In this document: in pieces, positions 7,244-14,665 of the stretch
Numbering within the stretch: position 1 is the first letter of the stretch
Layout of the letters: each line of letters opens with the position of its first letter
From: Alphaproteobacteria bacterium
GTDB lineage: Bacteria; Pseudomonadota; Alphaproteobacteria; Paracaedibacterales; CAIULA01
DNA: 16,928 nucleotides
Direction of reading: 5' to 3'
Assembly: GCA_019751935.1 (NCBI GenBank)
Contig: JAIEMR010000201.1
Location: 1-16,928, forward strand
Made by a program: the position numbers and the translations under genes
The notes under the pieces: generated by a model
Databases searched by the model: none
Seen by the model: only the letters and a program-made list of their open reading frames with translations
What the model was told of the DNA's origin: nothing

Positions 7244-7270
7244 GGTTATTGGTTATTGGTTATTGGTTTT
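7244..7270. repeat. Heptamer tandem repeat (GGTTATT x3 plus partial)
   Basis: Three exact copies of GGTTATT are followed by GGTTTT. The 7-base unit is not a multiple of three and would shift frame if coding, so copy number could vary by slippage. No gene is recognised across it. Confidence 0.7.
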
Positions 7271-7360
7271 GCTCATGTACGTACCGCTGTAAAATCATCT
7301 GAAACTATAATTTTATTAAGAATATTGAAAGAGCATGAAAAACCTGAAATGAGAGTTTAT

Positions 7361-7413
7361 AAAAAAACCCAACCCCTTCTAAATTTCGTCTGAAACAGTG
7401 AAGAGATTGGGTT
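7361..7413 (-). terminator. Rho-independent terminator of the outer-membrane protein gene
   Basis: Read on the - strand, AACCCAATCTCTTC pairs over 14 positions (three G-U) with GAAGGGGTTGGGTT across a 20-base loop and is followed by a run of seven T. It lies about 35 bases after the stop of the beta-barrel gene. Confidence 0.85.
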
Positions 7414-7447
7414 ATGACCGTTTAATAAGCTTAAAAAATGGTCTAAA

Positions 7448-8143
7448 TTAGAACTGCCAAGAAACACCGAGCTTTAATGCATGAGCGCTGTATTTCATGT
7501 TTTGTCTAGCTTGATAAACACCTGTTGAATCCCCAGACAATTGAGATCCTGTGTTATAAGTATATTCCAGGCGAAGTAACATGTGATTTCCGAAATCCTT
7601 TTCGATACCTACACCAGGAACAAAAGTGAGCTTCGTTTTCTTTGAAGAGTTGAAACTATTTCCGGTTGTAACATCATAGTTTTGAATTTGGTCACGACTC
7701 ACAGCAAGTCCAAGGCGAACATATGCCAAATATGAATTAGCAAAAACCGCACCAGCACGAGGAGCAAAAGTTAAAGTAGGGCCATGTTTGTATTGTGTAT
7801 TCACTGAATAGGTGGAACCATTTGTTCCCAAAACTGATTGTGTTTGATTTTTGTTATTTTGACTAAAATTAACACTCAACTCACCACCGAGATAAAGTCC
7901 ATTCAAATTGCGTCCATAACCGCCCATTAAACCATACACAAAACCTGTTGATCTGTTTTTCTTACTATAATCAACTTCGGTTACAGTAGCACCATTCACT
8001 GTCAATGTTTGATTAGAAAGTGAAGTTGTTGTAATACGTTTAGCAATACCTGCTTGCGCGCCTAAAAAGAATCCATTAAAAGGAGTTGCTTCAGCAGTGG
8101 AAACAGCTGTCATTGCCAATAAAGGTAATAAAATCTTTTTCAT
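7448..8143 (-). CDS. Small outer-membrane beta-barrel protein (231 aa)
   Basis: The protein starts MKKILLPLLAMTAVSTAEA, a clear signal peptide, and the mature part begins TPFNGFFLGAQAG, the first strand of an OmpA/Omp25-like porin fold. Alternating strands, glycine-rich turns (MGGYGRNL, GLYLGGELS, PGVGIEKDF) and the final residues LGVSWQF, with the C-terminal phenylalanine used by the BAM complex, support an 8-stranded barrel of the alphaproteobacterial surface-antigen type. The most polar stretches would be surface loops. ATG 8143 is preceded by GAGG at a six-base spacing; an upstream in-frame TTG overlaps that site and is rejected. Its own terminator (7361-7413) and promoter indicate a monocistronic gene. 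Role: surface structure or host contact, inferred from family only. Confidence 0.85.
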   Translation of the reverse strand: MKKILLPLLAMTAVSTAEATPFNGFFLGAQAGIAKRITTTSLSNQTLTVNGATVTEVDYSKKNRSTGFVYGLMGGYGRNLNGLYLGGELSVNFSQNNKNQTQSVLGTNGSTYSVNTQYKHGPTLTFAPRAGAVFANSYLAYVRLGLAVSRDQIQNYDVTTGNSFNSSKKTKLTFVPGVGIEKDFGNHMLLRLEYTYNTGSQLSGDSTGVYQARQNMKYSAHALKLGVSWQF

Positions 8144-8242
8144 AAGTAGCCTCAAAGGTAAAATTTAATTCTATTCAAAGTGTGCCTTAAAAAACCCAAT
8201 ATTCATAATTAATAGACACCTACAAGGAACGTGAAAAAATGT

Positions 8243-8291
8243 ATTGTTGCAATTTTGCAACAATTATAAACAAAAATTAACTAATTATTAA
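8243..8291 (-). promoter_or_regulatory. Promoter of the beta-barrel gene with overlapping 22-bp palindrome
   Basis: On the - strand a perfect TATAAT (8268-8263) has TTAATA 17 bases upstream (8291-8286). The perfect palindrome ATTGTTGCAA-TT-TTGCAACAAT (8243-8264) overlaps the downstream edge of this -10 and the expected start site. It may be a repressor operator or, in the RNA, a 5' hairpin that stabilises the message. The 5' leader would be about 110 bases. Confidence 0.5.
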
Positions 8292-8434
8292 CTTTTACAA
8301 GTCAATAACCATAATAATGGGGTATAAATTTTGCCCTTATATAAAACCCACAAACTCTATCTTAATAGATTGCTAAGCAAGCATATTAGAGCTAAATTTC
8401 TCAAATAGTCTTTTTCCTAAACCTTAATTTTTAT

Positions 8435-9388
8435 ATGAACCATACAACTTTTCTCAAATACCTCAGTCTTCTCTTTGTTTTTATTATCTTACTCAGTCAA
8501 GCAAAAATATTAATGTTTGCAGATATTTCCGTGGAACCTCCCCTTACCCCTTCCACAACAGCTGAAAATAAATCATCAGTCTATTTGGTGTCCTACGCAG
8601 ATGGACCTGAGGTCTTTCATAAAAACCAAAATGCTCTTACAGCTTCAGCGCTTAACAAAGGTGTGGATTTTTTCTTAAATTATAAAAAAGCTCACCTAGA
8701 TAAAGACTTTCTAAAAAAAAACAAGAGCATTCTTTCCCAGAAAAAAGGCGCCGGTTATTGGCTTTGGAAACCTTGGGTTATTTTAAAAACTCTTCAGAGT
8801 GTGGAGGACAATGCCATTGTCATTTATGCAGATAGCGGTTTTGTGTTCCACAGTTCTTTGCTCCCACTCATTGATCTTGCAATCCAGCATCCAGTAATTT
8901 TGGTGGATTATGATACGTCTCTTCATGGAAATTTGGGACAAATCACAAAACGTGAAACGCTTGTCAAAATGGGTTGTGACACTCCAGCTTGTAGGCAAGG
9001 AAAACACCTTTGGGCAGCCTTTAGTATTTTTCGGAATACTCCAGAAAGCAGAGCGTTTGTTAAAAAATGGCTAGAATATTGTGAGGATGCGACTATTTTA
9101 ACCGACACCCCAAGTACAGAGCCAGAATATCAAGAATTTCATGGTCATGCTCATGATGAATCAATCTTAAGCACGCTATATAACCTAGAGCCAAATGGGA
9201 AACATCTTATTACAGTTCCTGAATTTTATAAATATGCCGATTGGCATCACAGACATCCAGGACGTGAATACGAATCTCTGCTTCCCAAAATGGGTAAGAT
9301 GATTCGTGGAATAGAAAGAAAAGTTTTAAATTCCAGCTGGATGATATCTTTACGTAAATTTATTTTAGAAGGATTTCCGCTTTCCTAA
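8435..9388 (+). CDS. Membrane-anchored glycosyltransferase-like protein (317 aa)
   Basis: An N-terminal hydrophobic segment (residues about 8-28) looks like an uncleaved anchor or signal. The following domain has features of a GT-A type nucleotide-sugar transferase: VYLVSYAD at 49-56, GAGYWLWKPWVILKTL at 105-120, IVIYADSG at 128-135 (DxG acting like the DXD metal site), and HAHDESILSTL at 238-248, resembling the conserved 'H-D-Q-S' block of sugar transferases in capsule or glycan synthesis. A histidine cluster (DWHHRHPGRE) lies near 269-278. Donor and acceptor cannot be read from sequence. There is no strong ribosome binding site before ATG 8435, so the start is less certain. Its stop codon overlaps that of the convergent hydrolase gene. 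Confidence 0.65.
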   Translation: MNHTTFLKYLSLLFVFIILLSQAKILMFADISVEPPLTPSTTAENKSSVYLVSYADGPEVFHKNQNALTASALNKGVDFFLNYKKAHLDKDFLKKNKSILSQKKGAGYWLWKPWVILKTLQSVEDNAIVIYADSGFVFHSSLLPLIDLAIQHPVILVDYDTSLHGNLGQITKRETLVKMGCDTPACRQGKHLWAAFSIFRNTPESRAFVKKWLEYCEDATILTDTPSTEPEYQEFHGHAHDESILSTLYNLEPNGKHLITVPEFYKYADWHHRHPGREYESLLPKMGKMIRGIERKVLNSSWMISLRKFILEGFPLS

Positions 9389-10791
9389 TTGCGATTTAAA
9401 ACAAAAGTCTCATTTTCAAAATCCTCATACCCCCTTAAAGTGAGGTGTTCTTTTGAAAATGTCGCTGTTCCCCAATGAGCTTCACCAGCCGAAGCTCCAG
9501 CATCTCTTATGAAAGAGATCAAAAAAGTTTGATCTCTATTGTGACTTAATTTGGCTTTAGCATTTTTAGGGCCAAGGATCATTTCAAGATCACTTTCATC
9601 GCCCTTAGCAATCTCTACAGATCCTAAAATATCGTTGTTATAAGTGCCTTCAAATAATCTTATATCAATTTTCTGCCTCGATGCTGTTGGTCTAATCATA
9701 GGAACAACAGGTTCTTTTTCTAAAAGTTCAAGACTGTAATCTTTTAGAGGTAGCCCCATGACCCGGTCTGCAAAATAATCAGAAATTGCCATACTCGCTT
9801 CAGAATGAGTTAAATTTGTTAAAACAATAATGCCTGCATCAGCCTCTGGAATGAATAAGAAACGATGTTTGATTCCAGAAATCAAACCACCATGACTTAA
9901 AACGCGGTAGGGTTTATCATCAAAAATTCTCCACCCTCCACCATAGCCTAGAAAAGGTTCAACAGGGGTTTTTGAGGAGTGAAGAAATTCCATATTTTCC
10001 TTTGAAATTAAGGAAAGGTGATTAAGCTGCAAAAGAAGCCAACGGCTAAGGTCATTTACCGAAGAGACAAGCCCGCCTGCAGCTAGAAAAACCTCAGGAA
10101 AAATACTGAACGAAACTGGTTTTATTTGAGTTCTGGTTTCTTCATCTAAAATATGGCCTGTCGTTAATCTTGACTTATCGATTTTACTGATTATATCCGT
10201 GTTTTTCATATCCAAAGGATTCAAGATATTTTCTTTGATAAAATCTCCCCATTTTTGCCCTGTAATAACTTCAACCAGATCCTCAATCCACAAATAAGGA
10301 ACATTTATATAAGCGTAAGCTGAGCGAAAACTAGTAGCAGGGGTAATGTAAGCAAATCCTTTTTGAATGTCTTTTCTATTATAGCCCCATTGTGCCATTT
10401 GCTCTAGGGCCCCTGGATAGAATCCCGATCTGTGACAAAATAAATCTGTGATTTGAAACTCTCTCGTTACCCAAGGATCTTTCAATTTAAAATCTGGTAA
10501 ATAATCTGTGACTCTGTCATTCCATTTTAATTTACCTTGATCAACTAAGAGGGCTAAACTCAAAGCTGCAAAAGCTTTTGTAATGGACGCAATTGGAAAA
10601 AGTGTATCAGCTGTAATGGGAATAATCTCTCCATATTTTTGAGTTCCGTAACCTTTTTGAAAAACAACTTCGCCCTTATGTACAATTGCAATAGCAGCAC
10701 CTGGAACACGCCATTGCTCAAGAGAATACTCACAGTATTTATCCATTTCTTTGATTAAAGTATCTTCTTTAATAGCTGCTTTCATTGGCAT
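9385..10791 (-). CDS. Serine beta-lactamase-like hydrolase (class C / esterase type, 468 aa)
   Basis: This is a beta-lactamase/penicillin-binding fold. The nucleophile motif is S69-I-T-K72, the YxN motif is Y161-I-N163, and the HGG at 300-302 replaces KTG, all in the usual order. Residues about 380-468 form a separate beta-rich C-terminal domain, like the DUF3471-type extension found on such hydrolases. There is no signal peptide, so a cytoplasmic esterase or peptidase is more likely than a periplasmic antibiotic-degrading enzyme. ATG 10791 is chosen because GGAGG lies 6-7 bases upstream. The frame is open further upstream inside cydB but lacks such a site. It overlaps the end of cydB by 23 bases, so translation is probably coupled. 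Confidence 0.85.
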   Translation of the reverse strand: MPMKAAIKEDTLIKEMDKYCEYSLEQWRVPGAAIAIVHKGEVVFQKGYGTQKYGEIIPITADTLFPIASITKAFAALSLALLVDQGKLKWNDRVTDYLPDFKLKDPWVTREFQITDLFCHRSGFYPGALEQMAQWGYNRKDIQKGFAYITPATSFRSAYAYINVPYLWIEDLVEVITGQKWGDFIKENILNPLDMKNTDIISKIDKSRLTTGHILDEETRTQIKPVSFSIFPEVFLAAGGLVSSVNDLSRWLLLQLNHLSLISKENMEFLHSSKTPVEPFLGYGGGWRIFDDKPYRVLSHGGLISGIKHRFLFIPEADAGIIVLTNLTHSEASMAISDYFADRVMGLPLKDYSLELLEKEPVVPMIRPTASRQKIDIRLFEGTYNNDILGSVEIAKGDESDLEMILGPKNAKAKLSHNRDQTFLISFIRDAGASAGEAHWGTATFSKEHLTLRGYEDFENETFVLNRN

Positions 10792-11899
10792 GAATCTCCT
10801 CCTCTGTGACCTTGCCGTGCAAAACTCGAAAAAGCCATGTGACATATCCCAAAATAATTGGCATAAAAATTATAACTGCTAATAACATAATCCATAAAGT
10901 TTTTTGGCTGGATGATGCATCCCAAATTGTCAAACTATGAGAGGGATGGCTTGAAGAGGGAAGAAGAAAAGGGTAAAGGCTAAAGCCAACGGTAGAGATT
11001 ATTCCAGTAGTCAGAAGGCTACTCCCAACAAATGAGAGAAAAGGTCGTTTGATTGTAACAAGGCACAAAACTCCACCCAAGTAAACTAATGTGGGTCCCA
11101 ATAACATCCATGGATACTGATAAAAATTTTGAACGATAACCCCTAAACTTTTAATGACCGACTTACCTAAGGGGTTAGAAAAACTCGCTGAATCAATGAC
11201 TGAAATGATTTTATATCCGTAAACAAACGAATGTGTATAGAGCCCCATAACGGTAAATCCAGTCAAAAGAGCAATAACACAGGCAAAAATAACAGGCTGA
11301 AAACGATAAGAAAAACTCTGCGCAGTTTTGAATTTTAGATAGGTTGCACCTTGTAAAGTCATCATCATAACCGCAATAAACCCACAACCAATGGAAAATG
11401 GATTAAAAAGTTCCCAAAAAGTCCCAGTGTAAGTTACGCGGAGATCTTCATCAAAATGAAAAGGAACACCTTCTAATGCATTTCCTACGGCAATTCCAAA
11501 AATCAGCGCTGGAATAAAACCGCCTGTAAAAATTCCATAATCCCAAATTCGGCGCCATAAGACATTTTCAACTTTGCTTCGAAACTTAAGAGCAACAGGC
11601 CTTAAGATAAGAGTACATAAAATTATAAACAAGGGGATATAGAGCCCTGAAAATGCCGCCGCATAAAGCGGAGGCCAAGCTGCAAAGATAGCCCCTGCTC
11701 CCAAAATAAGCCAAACTTGATTAGATTCCCATACGGGAGCGATTGTATTGATAAAGATACGTCTTTCCATATCTGTTTTCCCCATGAAAGGCAAAAGAAT
11801 CGCAACTCCCATGTCAAAACCATCGAGGATGGCGAAAGCAATTAATAATATGCCTAAAAGGCCCCACCAAATAAGGCGTAAATTCTCGTAATCGAGCAT
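10769..11899 (-). CDS. cydB: Cytochrome bd ubiquinol oxidase subunit II
   Basis: The 376-residue integral membrane protein has the CydB hallmarks FAILDGFDMGV (near residue 22) and APVWESNQVWLILGAG (near 54), eight to nine hydrophobic helices and normal family length (E. coli 379). CydB pairs with CydA, which carries the haems, to oxidise quinol and reduce oxygen with high affinity. cydA normally sits directly upstream, but here the upstream gene, 30 bases away, is an ABM monooxygenase, and no cydA lies in the window. The gene is intact, so it may pair with a CydA coded elsewhere. It is followed by an overlapping hydrolase gene; no CydX-like small ORF is seen. Confidence 0.95.
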   Translation of the reverse strand: MLDYENLRLIWWGLLGILLIAFAILDGFDMGVAILLPFMGKTDMERRIFINTIAPVWESNQVWLILGAGAIFAAWPPLYAAAFSGLYIPLFIILCTLILRPVALKFRSKVENVLWRRIWDYGIFTGGFIPALIFGIAVGNALEGVPFHFDEDLRVTYTGTFWELFNPFSIGCGFIAVMMMTLQGATYLKFKTAQSFSYRFQPVIFACVIALLTGFTVMGLYTHSFVYGYKIISVIDSASFSNPLGKSVIKSLGVIVQNFYQYPWMLLGPTLVYLGGVLCLVTIKRPFLSFVGSSLLTTGIISTVGFSLYPFLLPSSSHPSHSLTIWDASSSQKTLWIMLLAVIIFMPIILGYVTWLFRVLHGKVTEEEIHANESSY

Positions 11900-11929
11900 A
11901 TTCGTTACTTAAACTCTCTTAAGAAGGAT

Positions 11930-12250
11930 TTATTTGCATTCTATCAACAAGTCCTCCACAACCTCCATACAAATTTCAGGATGTTTTTCTTCTTGGCATT
12001 CTTTTAACTGTTCGATTGCGCGCATTATTTCTTCGGGCAGCATTTCTTGGTTATCGCCCCAATAAGCATCTCTCATCGCCCTGTTAGGCCATCTAGAATA
12101 CGCTACCCAAAATCCGTCTTCTGTTTTATGAAGGCTAGAACCTAGTGCTCCTCTATGCTTTATGAAATCTTGCGCGATAATTTTCCAAGCTTGTACAAAT
12201 CGCTTTTCTGTATCCTTTTTAATTGAACACTTATAAATAACTGCAAACAT
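11930..12250 (-). CDS. ABM-family (antibiotic biosynthesis monooxygenase-like) protein, 106 aa
   Basis: A small ferredoxin-like alpha+beta protein: MFAVIYKCSIK as first strand, a helix (EKRFVQAWKIIAQDFIKHRG), then LGSSLHKTEDGFWVAYSRWPNRAMRDAYW, the typical 'strand - strand - W...W' pattern of the ABM superfamily, which includes small oxygenases and haem-degrading proteins. The C-terminal tail holds two cysteines (ECQ and IECK) and an acidic stretch. Substrate is unknown. It lies first in a likely operon with cydB (30-base gap) and the hydrolase, suggesting a role tied to oxygen, quinone or haem, but this is inference. Confidence 0.75.
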   Translation of the reverse strand: MFAVIYKCSIKKDTEKRFVQAWKIIAQDFIKHRGALGSSLHKTEDGFWVAYSRWPNRAMRDAYWGDNQEMLPEEIMRAIEQLKECQEEKHPEICMEVVEDLLIECK

Positions 12251-12273
12251 AACTGCTTCTTTCTTATAAAGGG

Positions 12274-12307
12274 TTGACAGTTCCTTACTAAAGCAATAAA
12301 AGTAAGG
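12274..12307. promoter_or_regulatory. Divergent promoter region with inverted repeat
   Basis: On the + strand TTGACA (12274-12279) lies 17 bases before TAAAAG (12297-12302), a possible promoter for the gene at 12361. The inverted repeat CCTTACT-N11-AGTAAGG (12283-12307) spans the spacer and -10, so it could be an operator affecting both this promoter and the leftward ABM-cydB operon. AAAGGAG at 12347-12353 serves as ribosome binding site seven bases before ATG 12361. Confidence 0.45.
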
Positions 12308-12360
12308 GTGGTAAAGCGTTTAAATCCTTCTTGGCAATATAATAAGAAAGGAGTAATGCG

Positions 12361-12882
12361 ATGTCTAAACTTCTAAAATCCCATAAATTCAGTAAAATTC
12401 TTTTATTAATGAGCATTTTCACGCCTGCCTTAGGGCAGACCACTGACTCACAGGCGACAGCTCGAACTGAATCTCCTTCGGATGCAAAACCAAGCGAACA
12501 CCCCGTTATAGATGCAGCTGTAGAGGCAACAAAAAAAACAGCAGAAGTGATTGGAAATGTAGCGCATAGAGCCCGTGAAGGCATTCATGCCGCAACAAAA
12601 CCAGCTTCCGATCCATCCAAAGATTCAGAAGAAGATGATGAGTGTGGAAGCGAAGATGAAGATGATAAAACAGATAATAAGAGTACAAAAGAGACCTTAA
12701 ATGAAAAAGGCAAAGATTTAAAAGATAAAGCAGGTGATATAAAGGATGATGCCGTAGCAAATGCTAAAAAAGGAAAAAGAAAAGTAGAAAGAGCAGCCTC
12801 TGACACCAAAGACAACGTTAAAGAAGGAGCCGAGGCAGCAAAAGAGAAAGCTGCGGATATAAAAGATAAAGTTACTAGCTAG
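12361..12882 (+). CDS. Exported LEA/apolipoprotein-like helical protein (173 aa)
   Basis: Residues 1-25 form a signal peptide (MSKLLKSHKFSKILLLMSIF, then TPALG before the likely cut). The mature protein has three parts: a Ser/Thr/Pro-rich start (26-48), an amphipathic alanine-rich helix (49-80, VIDAAVEATKKTAEVIGNVA), and a strongly acidic segment with the only cysteine, EEDDECGSEDEDD (90-102). From about 108 a lysine/glutamate/alanine-rich region repeats units like KGKDLKDKAGDIKDDA, DTKDNVKEGAEAAKEKA and ADIKDKV, an 11-residue-type pattern seen in LEA and YtxH/CsbD-like stress proteins. The likely role is a secreted or periplasmic disordered/helical protectant or surface-binding protein. The start has a strong AAAGGAG at seven bases. 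The EDDEC segment resembles one in the 869-aa protein encoded at 159. Confidence 0.7.
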   Translation: MSKLLKSHKFSKILLLMSIFTPALGQTTDSQATARTESPSDAKPSEHPVIDAAVEATKKTAEVIGNVAHRAREGIHAATKPASDPSKDSEEDDECGSEDEDDKTDNKSTKETLNEKGKDLKDKAGDIKDDAVANAKKGKRKVERAASDTKDNVKEGAEAAKEKAADIKDKVTS

Positions 12883-13223
12883 AAATTACTTTACGGTAAG
12901 AGACTAAGAATTTACCCTGTTCTGAGTCTCTTACTGAGTAAAATCTGCGCCTTTTTGGAGTTGTACAGTTGGAGATTTTTTCAAGGTTTGTGCCATAGTA
13001 TCTAAATCAAGCAATACTAATTTATTCATAATATTAAAAAGTGTTTATTATCATGAAAAACAGAATAAATTATTTGAATTAATATTTGGTTGAATTAAAA
13101 TTATCCTTTATTCATCAACATTTGCCACTATTCCCTATGCTTTATATTCTAAGCCATAAGAGTTGATAGCTAAGGATTTTATTTATATGATGAGGCCTCG
13201 AATAAACTCTAATCAGGATACCT
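12883..13223. other. Intergenic region with one hairpin
   Basis: GTAAGAGACT / AGTCTCTTAC (12896-12934) is a perfect 10-bp inverted repeat with a 19-base loop just after the gene ending at 12882. No T-run follows it, so it may be a weak or rho-assisted end or an mRNA-protecting hairpin. The remainder (12935-13215) is AT-rich and has no gene I can support. Confidence 0.5.
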
Positions 13224-14489
13224 ATGGAAGACATTTTTGGAAGCTGCACGATCTATTCCCTAAGCCATGAGGCAGAAGGAATTGGCGAATTTGAAGGAAA
13301 AACTATTCACATCCCCTTCTCTCTTCCAGGTGAACGGATTGCCTTTAAACAGATAGGCTCAAAAAAGCGCAAAAAATTCCTTTTTCAATCAGTAGAGAAT
13401 GCCAGTGATTCCAGGGTTATCCCTGTATGCCGTCATTTTACGCAGTGCGGTGGTTGTACGCTTCAGCACATGAATTCAGACCTTTATAGGGAATTTAAAA
13501 AATCATTAATAACAATCCCACTTCAAGAACATGGCCTTGATCCATTTCTTGTAGATGATATTATCATCCTTCCCTTTGGAAAAAGGCGCCGGGCAAATCT
13601 CGATATCATTAAAAAGAACGATGTCGTGTATCTAGGTTTTCATCGTTGGAAGAGTCATCAGATTATTGATCTAAAAGAATGCCACACCTTATCGCCAGCT
13701 CTAAAATCTCTTTTAGACCCATTTAAAGTAGCGTTAAACCTAATCTTAGATAATTTTCAAAAAGCCAAAATTTTCTTAACAGAAACAGGATCAGGTGTCG
13801 ATTTTAGTTTTGAAATTCAAGGTGTTTTGGAATTGGCGGAATCACAGAGGGAAATTTTAAAATCTTTTGCCATGAAAAACAAAGTCGCACGATTTGTGTT
13901 CAAGCATGGCAAAAAGATAGACTGTATTTATAAAACAACTGATCCTGTTGTTGTTTTTGACGGTGTAGACGTTGCGGTTGATGCCTATAGCTTTTTACAA
14001 GCAACAGAAGAAGCTGATACTATTTTAACCTCTCTTGTCATGGAAAATGTCCCTGGGACGCTTACCAAAGCAGCAGATCTTTTTTGTGGGCGCGGAACCT
14101 TTAGTTTTCCCCTTAGCCGCATTGCAGCTGTTGATGGATTTGAATTGGATAAACCTGCTTTAAAAGCCTTGGAAGATGCAGTTTCAAAAAGCCAAAGAAA
14201 CATCACAGCTTATCAGCGTAATTTGTTCGAGGATCCTTTATCCACGAAAGAGCTAAATTCATATGAGATGGTTATTATTGACCCACCAAGAGCAGGAGCT
14301 TTTGAGCAGGTTAAAACCCTTAAAGATTCCTTATCCCAGACAATTGTTTATGTTTCCTGTAACCCTCAAACCTTTGCAAGAGACGCGAAAGAACTCGTAA
14401 ACGGTGGCTATACTTTAAAAAAAGTTACGGGAGTTGATCAATTTGCTTGGTCCGCACACTTAGAAATCGTGGGAGTTTTTGTAAAGTGA
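13224..14489 (+). CDS. rlmD: 23S rRNA (uracil-5-)-methyltransferase, TrmA/RlmD family, Fe-S type
   Basis: This SAM-dependent enzyme makes 5-methyluridine in RNA. A TRAM-like N-terminal domain (about 1-55) is followed by the four cysteines of the [4Fe-4S] cluster (C69, C75, C78 in CRHFTQCGGC, and C153 in KECH). The Rossmann part has DLFCGRGTFSFP (285-296) for SAM, IDPPRAGAF (352-360), and the catalytic nucleophile C379 in YVSCNPQTFARD. The general base E414 is in AHLEIV. The four-cysteine cluster excludes TrmA proper and points to RlmD/RlmC-type enzymes; the exact rRNA position is not certain, as many alphaproteobacteria have one such protein. Length 421 is normal. ATG 13224 has AGGA six bases upstream. 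The gene ends only five bases from the convergent tRNA-Gln. Confidence 0.9.
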   Translation: MEDIFGSCTIYSLSHEAEGIGEFEGKTIHIPFSLPGERIAFKQIGSKKRKKFLFQSVENASDSRVIPVCRHFTQCGGCTLQHMNSDLYREFKKSLITIPLQEHGLDPFLVDDIIILPFGKRRRANLDIIKKNDVVYLGFHRWKSHQIIDLKECHTLSPALKSLLDPFKVALNLILDNFQKAKIFLTETGSGVDFSFEIQGVLELAESQREILKSFAMKNKVARFVFKHGKKIDCIYKTTDPVVVFDGVDVAVDAYSFLQATEEADTILTSLVMENVPGTLTKAADLFCGRGTFSFPLSRIAAVDGFELDKPALKALEDAVSKSQRNITAYQRNLFEDPLSTKELNSYEMVIIDPPRAGAFEQVKTLKDSLSQTIVYVSCNPQTFARDAKELVNGGYTLKKVTGVDQFAWSAHLEIVGVFVK

Positions 14490-14494
14490 AAGGA

Positions 14495-14569
14495 TGGCTG
14501 GGGTACTAGGATTCGAACCTAGGGATGGCGGTACCAAAAACCGCTGCCTTACCACTTGGCTATACCCCA
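14495..14569 (-). tRNA. trnQ: tRNA-Gln (anticodon UUG)
   Basis: Read on the - strand, the acceptor TGGGGTA pairs with TACCCCA, followed by discriminator G and encoded CCA. The D arm has AGCCAAGTGGTAAGGC, the anticodon stem is GCGGT / ACCGC with loop TTTTGGT (anticodon TTG), and the T arm is CTAGG-TTCGAAT-CCTAG. Length is 75 and the sequence closely follows bacterial tRNA-Gln(UUG). Confidence 0.97.
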
Positions 14570-14585
14570 AAAAGATTACCTATGT

Positions 14586-14613
14586 ACATTATCAAATTTC
14601 ATTGATTTTGCAA
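14586..14613 (-). promoter_or_regulatory. Possible promoter of tRNA-Gln
   Basis: On the - strand TTGCAA (14613-14608) and TAATGT (14591-14586) are 16 bases apart, ending 16 bases before the tRNA. A terminator separates the tRNA from pnp, so it needs its own promoter. Confidence 0.4.
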
Positions 14614-14618
14614 GCTTT

Positions 14619-14655
14619 AAAACAGGAGTTTTCATGCAAAAACACAAAAACTCCC
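14619..14655 (-). terminator. Rho-independent terminator after pnp
   Basis: On the - strand GGAGTTTT pairs with AAAACTCC over a 14-base loop and is followed by TGTTTT. It starts about 11 bases after the pnp stop. Confidence 0.7.
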
Positions 14656-14665
14656 ATTTAAGATT

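Larger units (their letters stand above)
6783..7360. other. Intergenic region, mostly without recognisable genes
   Basis: This stretch contains the HU leader, with a GACTC...GAGTC inverted repeat at 6790-6810, a perfect DnaA-box sequence at 6872-6880, a heptamer tandem repeat at 7244-7270 and a short AAAGAG...CTCTTT inverted repeat at 7041-7064. A 71-codon - strand frame at 6797-7012 lacks a ribosome binding site and protein-like composition and is not called. A short + frame ending about 7393 (about 40 codons open, no start) might be a gene remnant. I see no RNA gene. Confidence 0.5.

Noticed and set aside
7270..7393. + strand open stretch encoding about 40 codons (...ILLRILKEHEKPEMRVYK...)
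   Set aside because: No start codon with a ribosome binding site, and its upstream end is broken by the heptamer repeat. At most a gene remnant.
9385..10791. Antibiotic-resistance beta-lactamase
   Set aside because: The motifs fit the fold, but there is no signal peptide, HGG replaces KTG, and a C-terminal extension is present, all more typical of esterase or peptidase relatives.
12288..12815. Several - strand frames opposite the LEA-like gene
   Set aside because: Leucine/serine-rich mirror frames of a repetitive Lys/Glu/Asp gene, with no ribosome binding sites.
12931..13029. 32-codon - strand frame starting MNKLVLLDLDTMAQTL
   Set aside because: Looks somewhat protein-like, but there is no ribosome binding site, it is short enough to be chance, and its end overlaps the hairpin after the 12361 gene. 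It could be a remnant.
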